Shown piece by piece: positions 10,533-20,770 of a stretch of DNA of 64,000 bases. This DNA is from Manihot esculenta (Eukaryota; Streptophyta; Magnoliopsida; Malpighiales; Euphorbiaceae): positions 31,839,705-31,903,704 of the forward strand of contig NC_035175.2 of assembly GCF_001659605.2 (NCBI RefSeq). The letters run 5' to 3'. The notes beneath the pieces were generated by a model. That model made no database searches. It was not told the origin of the DNA and saw only the letters and a list, made by a program, of their open reading frames with translations. The number at the start of each line of letters is the position of its first letter. The first letter of the stretch is position 1. Made by a program: the position numbers and the translations under genes.

Positions 10533-11318
10533 GTTAAGAATTGAAGGTTCAGGTAGTGGGCACTGAATTGGTTGATCGCTGTCGAGCGGCTCAATTGGGT
10601 GCTCAACTGGCTTAAACTCTACTGCTACTTCAATCCCATGAGGAGCAGAAGCAGTGGCAGTGACTGCCCTGGTAAGGTCTGGATTTGGGGGCAACACTTC
10701 CCCCTCATCCTGCAATATGTCAAGCCAATCAAAAAGTGAACACATTTACAAACTGCCAGTCAGCATCCTAGAAAAGATACAAGCAATCAAATCCATTGAA
10801 AAAATGGCTGCAAACTAAGAAATTGGAGAGGGGACCTTATCGAAAAATGGAAAAAAGAAAGACACAGAATATCATAATAGCAGTCAGAAGACCAGTAGTC
10901 CAAGATCAGGGCAATCCTCCACTGGACATAATAAAATTGCTTCAGCATAAATCAAAAAATTTTAAGCATAACCAATTACAATTGTGAAGATCAACCCTAC
11001 AGAAAATCACCAAATCAATCCAGCTTGAAGAAATATAGCGCAGGAGAGAAAATCCACCAATGCAAGAATTTTTTTACCACTATAATTCACAACTATTGAA
11101 GATAAAGAATACAGTGATTCAAACAGTATTGGTAACCTATCGCTATTGGAAAACAAATAAAGAGAAAAGGAAAAATGGAAGAAGAAACAGCAAAACCATA
11201 GCAATTTGTTCAATTTTGTGAAATAGTAGAGACAGACACAAAGGTTTCTTACAAGAGCACTCTGGGTTCGTCTATGGCCAACTCTACGAACAGAAAACCT
11301 TGAGAAAATACCCACCAT
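10533..11318 (-). CDS. small plant protein of unknown function, two coding exons seen
   Basis: Exon 1 (11318 down to 11253, 22 codons) starts MVGIFSRFSVRR, continues GHRRTQSAL and stops at a GTAAGA donor. Exon 2 (10709 down to 10533, 59 codons) begins after an ATATTGCAG acceptor and ends at a GTAAGC donor. Both are phase 0, and the 543-bp intron is bounded GT-AG. Exon 2 reads DEGEVLPPNPDL, then HGIEVAVEFKPVEHPIEP and PIQCPLPEPSIL. I recognise this only as a conserved, short, uncharacterised plant protein. The basic N-terminus with RRTQS could be a phosphorylation site; that is a guess. A 5'-UTR acceptor (TGTATTACAG) lies at 11357-11366, so a leader intron is likely. No terminal exon was found at 8408-10532; the gene may continue beyond the transposons to the left, or be truncated. 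Confidence 0.7.
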
Positions 11319-11366
11319 TTTTTTACAAGGAAAAGCGTATTCCAAAGTCAGTTTAGCTGTAATACA

Positions 11367-11800
11367 ACAGATCACAGTCTCTCAGAAACGATGAACATAT
11401 ACCCAGAAACAGAAAATTATTAAAACCGATGTTTGATCGTCAATGATGTACAAGTTTTTCTGTCTCTTTCTAGAGAAAATAAAGAATAAGAAGAAGATGA
11501 TAAGGTGGCTGAGGCTTGCTTGGCGTAATGGGTTTTGTCGGGAGTGTGGAATCTGAGCGTCTTTTTGTAGTAAAATAAAGTCAGAATTGAAAGATTAAAA
11601 AAGAGATTTAGTGTGAGAATCCATGAAAGAGATTTAGGAATGAGAAGGCATCCGGAAGAAACAAATCTAAGGCTACAGATGGAATACAGACTGCATTTGG
11701 AGACACTGTTGCTGTCCTCTGACCTTGGACCCACACAACCACGCCTACCGCCCAAGTGCGCTAAGCCTGACATCACCCTCCCAATCGGCTAAATCCCTCC
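11367..11800 (-). promoter_or_regulatory. probable 5' leader and promoter region of the minus-strand gene
   Basis: This lies directly upstream of the 5'-UTR acceptor. Base composition is mixed, and richer in GC than the AT-rich DNA that starts at 11800. I cannot pick a TATA box or first donor with confidence; the call rests on position. Confidence 0.3.
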
Positions 11801-12170
11801 GCTTATTATTAATAATTTAATAATTAATAATACTAAATCGTGTTTAAGGCGGTGAAGTTTCAGTTTCGAGAGCCACTCTCATATAGAAAAAATTATATTG
11901 TGAAACTGTTCAACAGCATTTAGGTAGACTTAGTTTACTGTCCCAAGTTTTTTTTTGACCTTTCTAACCGAACTGAAATATCATATGAAGCTGTACAGAA
12001 TTGAAAAAAAAATTAATGGCATAAAGAATTAAATTGTATCAAATAGGATTTATTTAATTTATAATTTTAATTCTTTATTAAAAACTGAATTAAAACCGTA
12101 TTAAATTAAAATTATAGTAAAAAATCGGTTTTTATATATATATATTTTAAATAATTTATAATCATATTAT

Positions 12171-12240
12171 AATTTTAATAATATATTTTATATATTATAT
12201 AATTTTAATAATATATTTTATATATTATATAATTTTAATA
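12171..12240. repeat. 30-bp perfect tandem repeat
   Basis: Bases 12181-12210 are repeated exactly at 12211-12240, and the ten bases before (AATTTTAATA) are a partial third copy. It lies in very AT-rich DNA (12000-12600). Confidence 0.85.
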
Positions 12241-12267
12241 AAATTAAATATATGTAATTATAATATT

Positions 12268-12415
12268 ATTTAATTATTAAATATTTTTTACTATTTTATT
12301 TAACTAATTTAATTAATTAATCATAATTTATTTAGAATAATATATTTAATTATTAAATATTTTTATTATTTTATTTAACTAATTTAATTAATTGATTATA
12401 ATTTATTCTATCTAA
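12268..12415. repeat. tandem repeat, period about 76 bp
   Basis: TTTAATTATTAAATATTTTT followed by ACTATTTTATTTAACTAATT occurs from about 12269 and again from about 12345 with few changes (TTATT for ACTATT). Confidence 0.7.
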
Positions 12416-12644
12416 ATAAATTTTATATATATTAATGGAATTATATTATTAAAATTTAAATTATTAAAATAATTATATATATTATATATACTTATAATTA
12501 TTAGTATTATTTATATATATAATAATAATATAAAATTATTATATATTTTAATAATTAACTAATTTAATTCATTTTATTTAAGTAAGTTGTGTTATTCTCT
12601 ATTTCCAATAAAATTTAACTAATAGAATATGATTTCATAAAATT

Positions 12645-13199
12645 AAAAATAAATTAAATTAAATTAATTATAATTATTTTTTCAAAACAATATATATTAT
12701 TTTCTGTAAAATTATATAATTTTACTATAGAAAACAAAACAAATGAAACTAAACAAATTCATAACATTTCAAATGAATGATAAAACTTGTTTGGTTAAAG
12801 AATATTTCTATTGAAAAATAGAACAAAGAAAAAATAAATTAAATTAAAATAATTATAATTATTTTTTCAAAACAATATATATTATTTTCTGTAAAATTAT
12901 ATAATTTTACTATAGAAAACAAAACAAATGAAACTAAACAAATTCATAACATTTCAAATGAATGATAAAACTTGTTTGGTTAAAGAATATTTCTATTGAA
13001 AAATAGAACAAAGAAAAAATAAATTAAATTAAAATAATTATAATTATTTTTTCAAAACAATATATATTATTTTCTGTAAAATTATATAATTTTACTATAG
13101 AAAACAAAACAAATGAAACTAAACAAATTCATAACATTTCAAATGAATGATAAAACTTGTTTGGTTAAAGAATATTTCTATTGAAAAATAGAACAAAGA
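12645..13199. repeat. three near-identical 185-bp tandem copies
   Basis: Copies are 12645-12829, 12830-13014 and 13015-13199. Landmarks TTCAAAACAATATATATT (12681, 12866, 13051), GAAAACAAAACAAATG and CTTGTTTGGTTAAAG recur at exactly 185-bp spacing. The second and third copies look identical; the first differs slightly at its start. No coding sequence is seen. Near identity implies recent duplication. Confidence 0.9.
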
Positions 13200-14984
13200 T
13201 TTTAAAAGGTTTTTTTTTTTTTTAAGATTTTGATTATTTAGTATTTTGATATATTCTTTAAATAAAAATATTATATAATATTATGAATATTTAATATTAT
13301 TTTGAAATTAAAATGTAAAATTTATTAGTTTGATATAAAAAATATTAATATTATGTTAAAATTATTTAATTATTTCAATAAAATTTAAATTTATCATAAA
13401 AATCGATAATTATATTAAAATTAAAATCGAAATAAGAATTAATATTATAACCGAATCATAATAAAAAAAATACTGTACCAATTTTCAGCTTTTGTAAAGA
13501 AACATCTCAGAACTGCACATCTCAACATGTAAAATTATTTACATAATATATTAAGGTAATATGTGATAGACAATTATATAAAAGTAAATTATTTCTTTTG
13601 TGAAAAAAAAAATTTAAAATTCAAAGCATGCAGACTATATTTATATGGATGTCCATCTTTTATTTGCTTGTGATGCTATGTATACAATCCCACATAGTAA
13701 ACTTTACTGTATAACTTCTCCATAAATAGAGTTAATTATGATAAAAAATAAAAAATAATTTACTATTTAATCTTTATTTTATGGGATCTGTCTTTCAATT
13801 AAAAAAAATATTAAAACATCTTTAACGTTATACAAAAAGTGTATTAATCAGTTAAAAATTAATTAATTTTTATATTTTGTAAAATTCTAATTATAAATAT
13901 TTTAAAAGTTTTTTAGTATTTAATGGTTAAAATTAATATGAGTACTAATTAATAGACTATATAAAATATTAATGGCATTTTAATATATTTTTTTAAAATT
14001 AAAAAATCAACTCAATATCCAAATATGGGAATAAAAATTCATTTTCCTACCATCATTAAATTTATACTTTATTTTCCCCAATACTTTCCTTTCTCCGATT
14101 CAAACATAGTGATAATTTTAAATGTAACAAATTAAATGATAAATAAATAAATTTCAATGTAAATAATTAGATAATGCATACCAAACAATTGAGTTTTTTA
14201 CGCTTTATGAAAAATTTTACTTTTTTAGTCTATTTTACACCAGAACAAGACCTATGTATGATTTATAATTTACCTTTTTTATATTTTCAAATTTAATTAT
14301 TTAATAATTAACATTTAAATAGACATAAAAAAAAAATAGTTCCTATCATTAAATTATAATTAAATTTTCAATATTTCTAATAAAAATATGTACTATTTAA
14401 CACACTTCTCATTTATTTTCAAATATAGATCCCATTAAGTTAAATTAAAAAAATCTAATTATAATCATAATTGATGTTGCACCAGCTCCTTTTTCGGGTT
14501 CAAATATGCAAAATAAGAAGAGTTAGTATCGAGTGATTAAATAGGTAAAACCTCTGATACTTAAGTTAGTAAAGAGTTTAAGGGAGTATTTAGTGAAAAT
14601 GATGAATAATGAGACTCGATCTGCATATTTGGAGGCTATCATAATTTATAGCTGTCAAAAGTTCAATTCTAATAATATTTGGAGATTATTATATAGTTTT
14701 GGTAGGATAAGTACTCTCTGTTTGACTCCATTTGGGTCTCTCACATTGTAGGAATTATATTTGAACTAGGACTTAGAATGTCTGAATATACGTTTCAGCC
14801 TGTTGGGTCTTCAGATTTCAGGTTCTCTCCTTTTGGGTTTCAGATTTCATCCTTTGGATTTTGGGTTATGAGTTCTTTCCCTTCTTGATAGGGATATCAT
14901 ATCAGTAGTCCTCTTGTTAAGTTTGCGAATATTTAGATTTGTTATTTTTTCATTATTTATTTATTTATTTTATTATTTTTATAT
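13200..14984. other. AT-rich intergenic sequence, no gene recognised
   Basis: It contains homopolymer and AT-rich runs. A MITE-like end, GATTCAAACATAGTG, near 14098 resembles the right end of the element at 10147 but has no visible partner. The stretch 14740-14950 is CT/T-rich (GGGTTTCAGATTTC). No element ends are identified. Confidence 0.45.
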
Positions 14985-14989
14985 ACATG

Positions 14990-16601
14990 TGACTCGCGGT
15001 TGTCGAAGCTGGTAAAAAATAATCTTTCTGGTTATCAATAATTTTACAACTGTAGATAGTGGTAAAAAGATCGAATCAACAGAGAATTGAAAACTTACCT
15101 ATCTTCCTTATCAAGACCAAGAGAATTAACTAAAACAGAAATAAATTGAAAGAGAAGTAAATTGAAACGAGATAAACTGAAAGCAAATAAACTGAAAGTA
15201 AAATGGGGGGTTTTGAGATTGATGCAATTAATCTAAAACTGAAAGCAATAAAAGAAGGCAAATAATTAAAATAAAAGAAATCAATAATGAGAAAGCTCTA
15301 GTTGAAGAATCAGATTCACTTCAGTTGTTAGGATTGATCATTGAAACTTATATTATGTTCTTTTGATTGATTCAATATATTAATTATGGAGATGGAAGAC
15401 GCTTCTCACCACCATATCTCTCCTTAATTATAAACCAATTAGGAAACGTCTTCTAATTAATTACTAATCAATAAGTTGCCAAGGAACGTTCTTGGGCTTT
15501 AGGCATCAAAACAACTGTCAATTGCATTAAGAGATAGAGAGAGCCAATCCTAGCTATCTAAATGCATGAGATGTTGCTAGATCATACAATTTCTTTAGTT
15601 TTTATACCAAGAGTTCTTGTGTTTGAACAATCCAAGCAATTACGGACTTAAAATTATTCAAATTAACAATATATTACCTTGCAATCAAGAATCAATTGGC
15701 CACATTGATCAAAATAACAAAGCAATAATGGAATGAAGCATGAAATTGCACAAATATTGAATAACCAAAAGATGAACAATATATGATCAAGTCTCCCAAT
15801 CCATAAAACAACTAAAGTTTCATCTAATCTTCAACTAGAATAAAAGGTTTCAGCCGCTCATGGCTGAAACAAAATAGAAAATAAAAGAAAGGAAGAAGAA
15901 GAGATGGTGCCACTTGCAATCCCGTAGGTGTGTCCAAGGGGAAGTTGAAAAGCATGGGGAGGCTCCTTATGTATCTTTTTATAGTTGAAAGTGTTGCCCT
16001 AGGTCCTTACTTACTGCCCAAGTGGCTGCTTCTTGCCCAAGTTGTGTTTGAAAAGGAAGGTGGCGCGTTGCAAGGCTTTCAGAAGGAAAGAGGCGCGTGG
16101 ATTGGCTCTTCAGAAGGAAGGAGGCACGCGTCAAGGATGTGCAGAAGGAAAGAGATGTTGTCCAAACTTTCCTTTTTAGGTGGAGCCTTCGTTTGAATTT
16201 CAGATTTTGAATACTGAATGCATGAGAGGCAGGTGCATCTTCTTGAGATCTCGCTTCTTGAATAGGAAGAACTGACTGCTGAGGTGTCTGCACATCTTTA
16301 AACAAGGAAAGAAAGGTCTGCAATTTGAATTTCAAATAATCTGCTGACTGCGCTTTCCTTATTTGTTTTTGCTTCTGCACTTTCCTTATTTGAAGAATTT
16401 CCATATATGAAAACTTTTCTTATCTGAAAACTTTCCTTATTTGGCACTTTCCATATTTGGCACTTTTAAGAGTATTTTCACCAGATTGTCTCTTTACACC
16501 TAATATCTGCAAAACAAGACTAAAACTACAAAATTAGGCAGAAAAAGTGTAAATGAACATCAATAATATCATGATAAATGGGTCTAAAATATGCTTTGTC
16601 A
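14990..16601 (-). mobile_element. solo LTR of an Athila-like gypsy family, TSD ACATG
   Basis: Read on the plus strand, it begins TGACTCGCGGTTGTCGAAG and ends ATGCTTTGTCA. ACATG flanks it at 14985-14989 and 16602-16606. The same sequence returns at 59481-61237, where it is the 3' LTR of a minus-strand element with Athila-type integrase, which fixes family and orientation. There is no internal region, so it is a recombinant solo LTR of 1.6 kb. ORFs of 88-141 codons inside it are not conserved between the two copies and are not genes. Confidence 0.9.
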
Positions 16602-16899
16602 ACATGTCTCGTGGGCAGAGTTTATATATTTCAATTTAAATCTTCTTGTGAAATGAGTTTTTTTTTTTTGTTATGGTTTTTCATATTTTTGAGTTTTTAA
16701 CCTTTTATGTTTTTTAGTTTCTTAGTTTTGGCTTCTCTTCATTTGGCTTTGGGTTTTTAGGCTTCCAAGTTTTCCAGTTTTCGGGTTTTCGATTTTATCT
16801 TTCCTTTATTTGGCTTCCAGTTTTTGGGTTTTTAGATTTTCAAATTTTAAGCCGTTTTCGGTTTTCTGCCATTTTTGGTTTTCAACTTTTATCATGGGC

Positions 16900-17592
16900 T
16901 TCATCCCTTGGTTGGAGTTTCATCCTTCTTTAGAGTTTTAGCCTTTACTTGACGGTTTTAGTCTTCTTGGAATTTTCATCCTTTTTAAAGTTTCATACCT
17001 TTTAGTTTTACAAGTGGTTTTCATCCTTCTTGGAGTTTCATCCCTCTTAGGGTTTCATCCCTTTAAGAGTTTCATTTTTCTTAGTATTTCATCCCTCTTG
17101 GGATTCTAACTCTCTTAGGGTTTCATCCCTCTTGGGATTCTAACTCTCTTAGGGTTTCATCTCTCTTGGGGTTCGATCCTTCTTAGGGTTAGAAGGAATT
17201 TTCATCCTTCTTGGTGTTTTTCTCCTTCTTGGAGTTTCATCCCTATTAGGGTTCCATCCATCTTGGTGTTTCATCCTTCTTGATATTTCATCCTTCTTGG
17301 AGTTTCATCCCTTTTGGGATTTCATCCCTATTGGGGTTTCATCCTTCTTGGGGTTTCATCCTTTTTGAGGTTTTATCCCTCTTGGGGTTTCATCTCTATT
17401 AGAGTTTTATCCCTCTTGGGGTTACAAGGAATTTTCATCTTTCTTGGAGTTTCTTGGGATTTCATCCTTCGTGGTGCTTCATCCTTTTCGGTGTTTCATC
17501 CTTGGAGTTTTATCCCTCTTGAGGTTTCATCCCTCTTAGGTTTTCATCCTTCTTAGGGTTTCATTCCTCTTGGTGTTTCATCCCTCTTGGGC
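16900..17592. repeat. degenerate minisatellite of TTTCATCC-(C/T)TCTTGG-type units
   Basis: About 690 bp made of short units close to GGGTTTCATCCCTCTTG, 15-20 bp each, repeated with frequent substitutions and length changes. Upstream (16660-16880) a poorer T-rich version is seen (GGTTTTTAGGCTTCC). A plus-strand frame across it (17314-17556) is open only because of the repeat and is not a gene. Confidence 0.85.
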
Positions 17593-18048
17593 TTTTGATT
17601 TTTGCTTGAGGGTTTTGACCTTTTAACTTTCAAAATTTCAATTTTCAGCTCTTTAATTTTCGGCCTCTTACCTTCCATCTTTCGACTTTCAATTCTTCAA
17701 TTTTTGGCTTTCCACCTTTCGGCAAAAATATATTTTAGGCACTTGGCCGGAAAGTGAATTTATTTAGGGTGAAATTGAAATTGCAAAATGTCGCCAGAAT
17801 TTGTACTATGGTGCCTTAAGTAGGCAAAATATTGCTTGAGTGGATGCTAAATGATACGAGCAAGAAAATGACATGATACTTCAAAGATTTAAAATGAGAA
17901 ACTCCAAATCATGACAAATTAAGTTACCATCGCTTAATTCAAGATTTACGAGATGAGAACTATATTTGGAAAGCATGGAAGAATAAGGAAATAAGCAATA
18001 CACTCTTCAACACATGTGGACGCGCAACACAATTTCAGATCGCGTAAT
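17593..18048. other. no gene recognised
   Basis: Between the minisatellite and the LTR piece F. The stretch TTTCAATTTTCAGC ... CTTTCGGC continues the T/C-rich style; the rest is unremarkable. Confidence 0.4.
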
Positions 18049-18388
18049 GTATGTATGGCCAAATTGCATTTAGGCCAATTTTGTTATTTTGTTATTTTAA
18101 TATTTTATGGGATTTATTTTAAATTATTTTATCCTATATTAGAAGCCAAATTCGTACAACCCATTTAGGAAGAAGATTTCTCCAAGAGAATTTAGGAAAA
18201 TGATTTTTAATGTAATCTAGATTTGACTATTTGACTAGATATCCTTTCTATATTATAATTACACCTTCCTGCAATAGAATTAGGGTTTGGAGGGTATAAA
18301 AATACCTTTAAGGTGGCAGCCACAATTAGCCAAGTAATAAAGATAATGTTATGAATAATATTTGATTCTTTTCTATTATTTAGTAAAT
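18049..18388 (+). repeat. left part of an LTR (F) split by Tekay element E
   Basis: A TATA box (TATAAAAA, 18295-18302) sits in a plausible LTR promoter context. The sequence stops at TAAAT (18384-18388), the duplication made by element E. Its continuation is the reverse complement of 30239-30538, which ends next to a primer site (GTTGGTATCAAAATAC). The left boundary at 18049 is a guess. It is probably a copia-type 5' LTR of about 640 bp. Confidence 0.5.
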
Positions 18389-20662
18389 TGTAACGACCCA
18401 AAAATCGGACCGCTACCGGCGCAAGGATCCAGATCGGCTTAAGGCCGCCGGGACCCGTAGCAAGCCTGACATGAAACCTGTAACCTGTTTAATCCCATAC
18501 ATGATCAACAATCATACATAAAAATTTAAAACTTTTCTTTCATACATTCTAACATACACCAAACTCAACCTGTGCATGCACTGAACTTATACATAATCAT
18601 AAACTTGACCCCTCTGTGGGATCTCATCAATGCCCCCAATGGGTGGCAATATAAGTGTTGAGTTGGCTAAACATGGACATTAATAACATTAAGATCATGT
18701 TTGAAAAAGGGATTACATTATACTATGGTCAAGCACACTTCTAACCTTAATATCATTACATTACATATCAATACATCATTATACATTCTGTCATGTCCAC
18801 AATCTAACTATTACATACATAGGACTTCGTTACTCTTCTTGACTTCTCTGTCTAACCCGTACCTGCAAACTTGGGGAATTTGGGAGAGGGGTGAGCTACT
18901 AGAGCCCAGTGAGCAGAATAGTAAAGCATTTAAAACATATGATAACATGAAATGCATCACATCACAACTAATCATATCAAGGATGAACTTGTCACCATTT
19001 AGCCCTCTACATATTCCAATCATGCCAGGGGCGTAGTACAGGCCACACCTGGTCTTTCTCTTATACATAACATAACATAACATACATAATCCATAGTGCC
19101 GGGGGCGTAGTGCAGACCACATCCGGTCTTTCTCTTACATAGTGCCAGGGGCGTAGTGCAGGCCACACCTGGACTTCCATATCATATCATCATGTCATAA
19201 CATATGAGGGCTAATGGATCATTCAACATTCATCCACATCAACAACATATTATGCAATGCAACATATTCGTGATTTCTAATGCAAACATCCTAAAATATC
19301 ACATGGCATCCGTGATGCATGAACATGCTCAAAACTGATTTATTTATTTATTTACAAGCATAAGAGTCATTCCACTCACCTCTGGCTAGCTCTGACACTG
19401 ACTGAAGCAGCTGACTCACTGCTGAGGTCCTCGGTTCCTCGGGTCCAAACCTACACAGGTGGACTCAAATGAGGGACCAACATACTAGAACATAACTCTA
19501 AAAACATCCCCCAAAAACCCCCTAAAACATCTCAAAACATCCATGAAAGAACATGCAAAGGAAGGCTGGACAGGGCACTTTCGACGGCAGGTTCGGCGGC
19601 CGAAAGTCCCTCCAGAGCCGAAAGTCAGGCAGGTTCGGTGGCACCTTCGGCGGCCGAAACTCCCAGACAGAGGTGAAACTCATGCATGTTCGGCGGCACT
19701 TTCGGCGGCCGAAACTCCCAGACAGAGACGAAAGTCTCCTTTCGGGGGCAAGCTTCGGCAGCCGAAGGCTGCCTCCACAAGAGGGTTCGGCGGCCGAAAG
19801 TTCCTTCGGCTGCCGAACCTGGTTTCTCCCAAAGGGCAGAAACTTGGTTCAAACATGCACAAATGCCTCCAAACTCAAACCATCATGCATTTAGCTCAAC
19901 CAAAACATGCATACAAGCTCCTAGGGGTCTCAAACTACCTTAAACCCCAACTACAACACATCAAACACACATTACAAGCCACATTGTTCATGAACATACA
20001 TTTATACCCCCATGAGCTTCATAAAACTTACTTAAAACATAATGTAGGCTAGAGATCGACTCTTACCTCTTGAAGATCGAGAGTAGAGGCGACCAAACTT
20101 GGAGTTAGGAGAGATTTGAGTTCTTGAACCTCAAAGCTCCAAAACTTTGCTCAAAAGCTCAAATCTTCAAAACAAAGTTAAAACAAATGAAAAACTTGAA
20201 AGATCTAGAGGAAAAACATCAAAGATCGGTGAGGGACGGCGGAGAGCTCACCTTGGCCGAAAATGGGGAAAAGCTCGCCCGTTTTCGGCTAAGGGACCCT
20301 TTTATAGTGGCTGTCCAGGCCACGTTCGGGGGCCGAATGTGCCTCCGCATGCATGCCATGTTCGGCGGCCGAACTTGAGGTTCGGCGGCCGAACCTGGAC
20401 TTCCCTCACTTATGCCTTCGGGGGCCTAAGGCATACCCGAAACGCATGCATGTTCGGCGGTCAAACTTTGAGTTTCGACGGCCGAACCTGAGCTTTCCTC
20501 CAAGGCCATTTTCATGCAAAAACTCATTCCTTTTTACTTAAAATCATCAAAAGCATTAAAACATTTCATAAAAACATGGTTTTACCCATTTAGAGGTCTC
20601 CGACATCCGAGATTCCACCGGACAGTAGGAATTCCGATACCGGAGTCTAGCCGGGTATTACA
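18389..20662 (-). repeat. 3' LTR of Tekay element E
   Basis: 2274 bp, TGTAACGACCC to CGGGTATTACA on the plus strand. It holds a TATA box (CTATAAAAG on the minus strand, 20299-20307), GC-rich palindromes (19580-19830 and 20320-20490), a short tandem of GCCAGGGGCGTAGT units (19022-19175) and splice-like motifs described in the findings. Confidence 0.92.
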
Positions 20663-20699
20663 TTCTCCCCCCCTTAAGAACATTCGTCCCCGAATGTTC
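20663..20699 (-). other. polypurine tract and adjacent hairpin of element E
   Basis: On the minus strand the tract CTTAAGGGGGGGAGAA (20663-20677) abuts the LTR. Just upstream a 9-bp stem GAACATTCG / CGAATGTTC closes a 4-base loop (20678-20699). The same pair is present in elements A and B. Confidence 0.8.
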
Positions 20700-20770
20700 C
20701 TCAACTAGCACATAGCATGGCATACACATATCATACATACAAAGCACATAAAACTCATAAGGAACTAACC

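Noticed and set aside
11007..11776. Minus-strand frames of 118-122 codons around the host gene.
   Set aside because: They run through splice sites of the gene and its leader. The short start MVGIFSRFSV with a GTAAG donor explains the conserved part better.
14098..14112. GATTCAAACATAGTG as the end of a second MITE.
   Set aside because: No partner end or target duplication could be found nearby.
15979..16404. 141-codon minus-strand frame and an 88-codon plus-strand frame.
   Set aside because: Both lie within the solo LTR, and neither is kept in the sister LTR at 59481-61237.
17314..17556. 80-codon plus-strand frame with GFHP-type repeats.
   Set aside because: It is a reading of the minisatellite and is not supported by codon pattern or homology.
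19543..20541. Several overlapping frames rich in FGGR and RRPK in the Tekay LTRs (also at 45826-46115, 46484-46877, 53461-54465, 63599-63946).
   Set aside because: They arise from the GC-rich palindromes read in all frames on both strands; LTR sequence is not expected to code.
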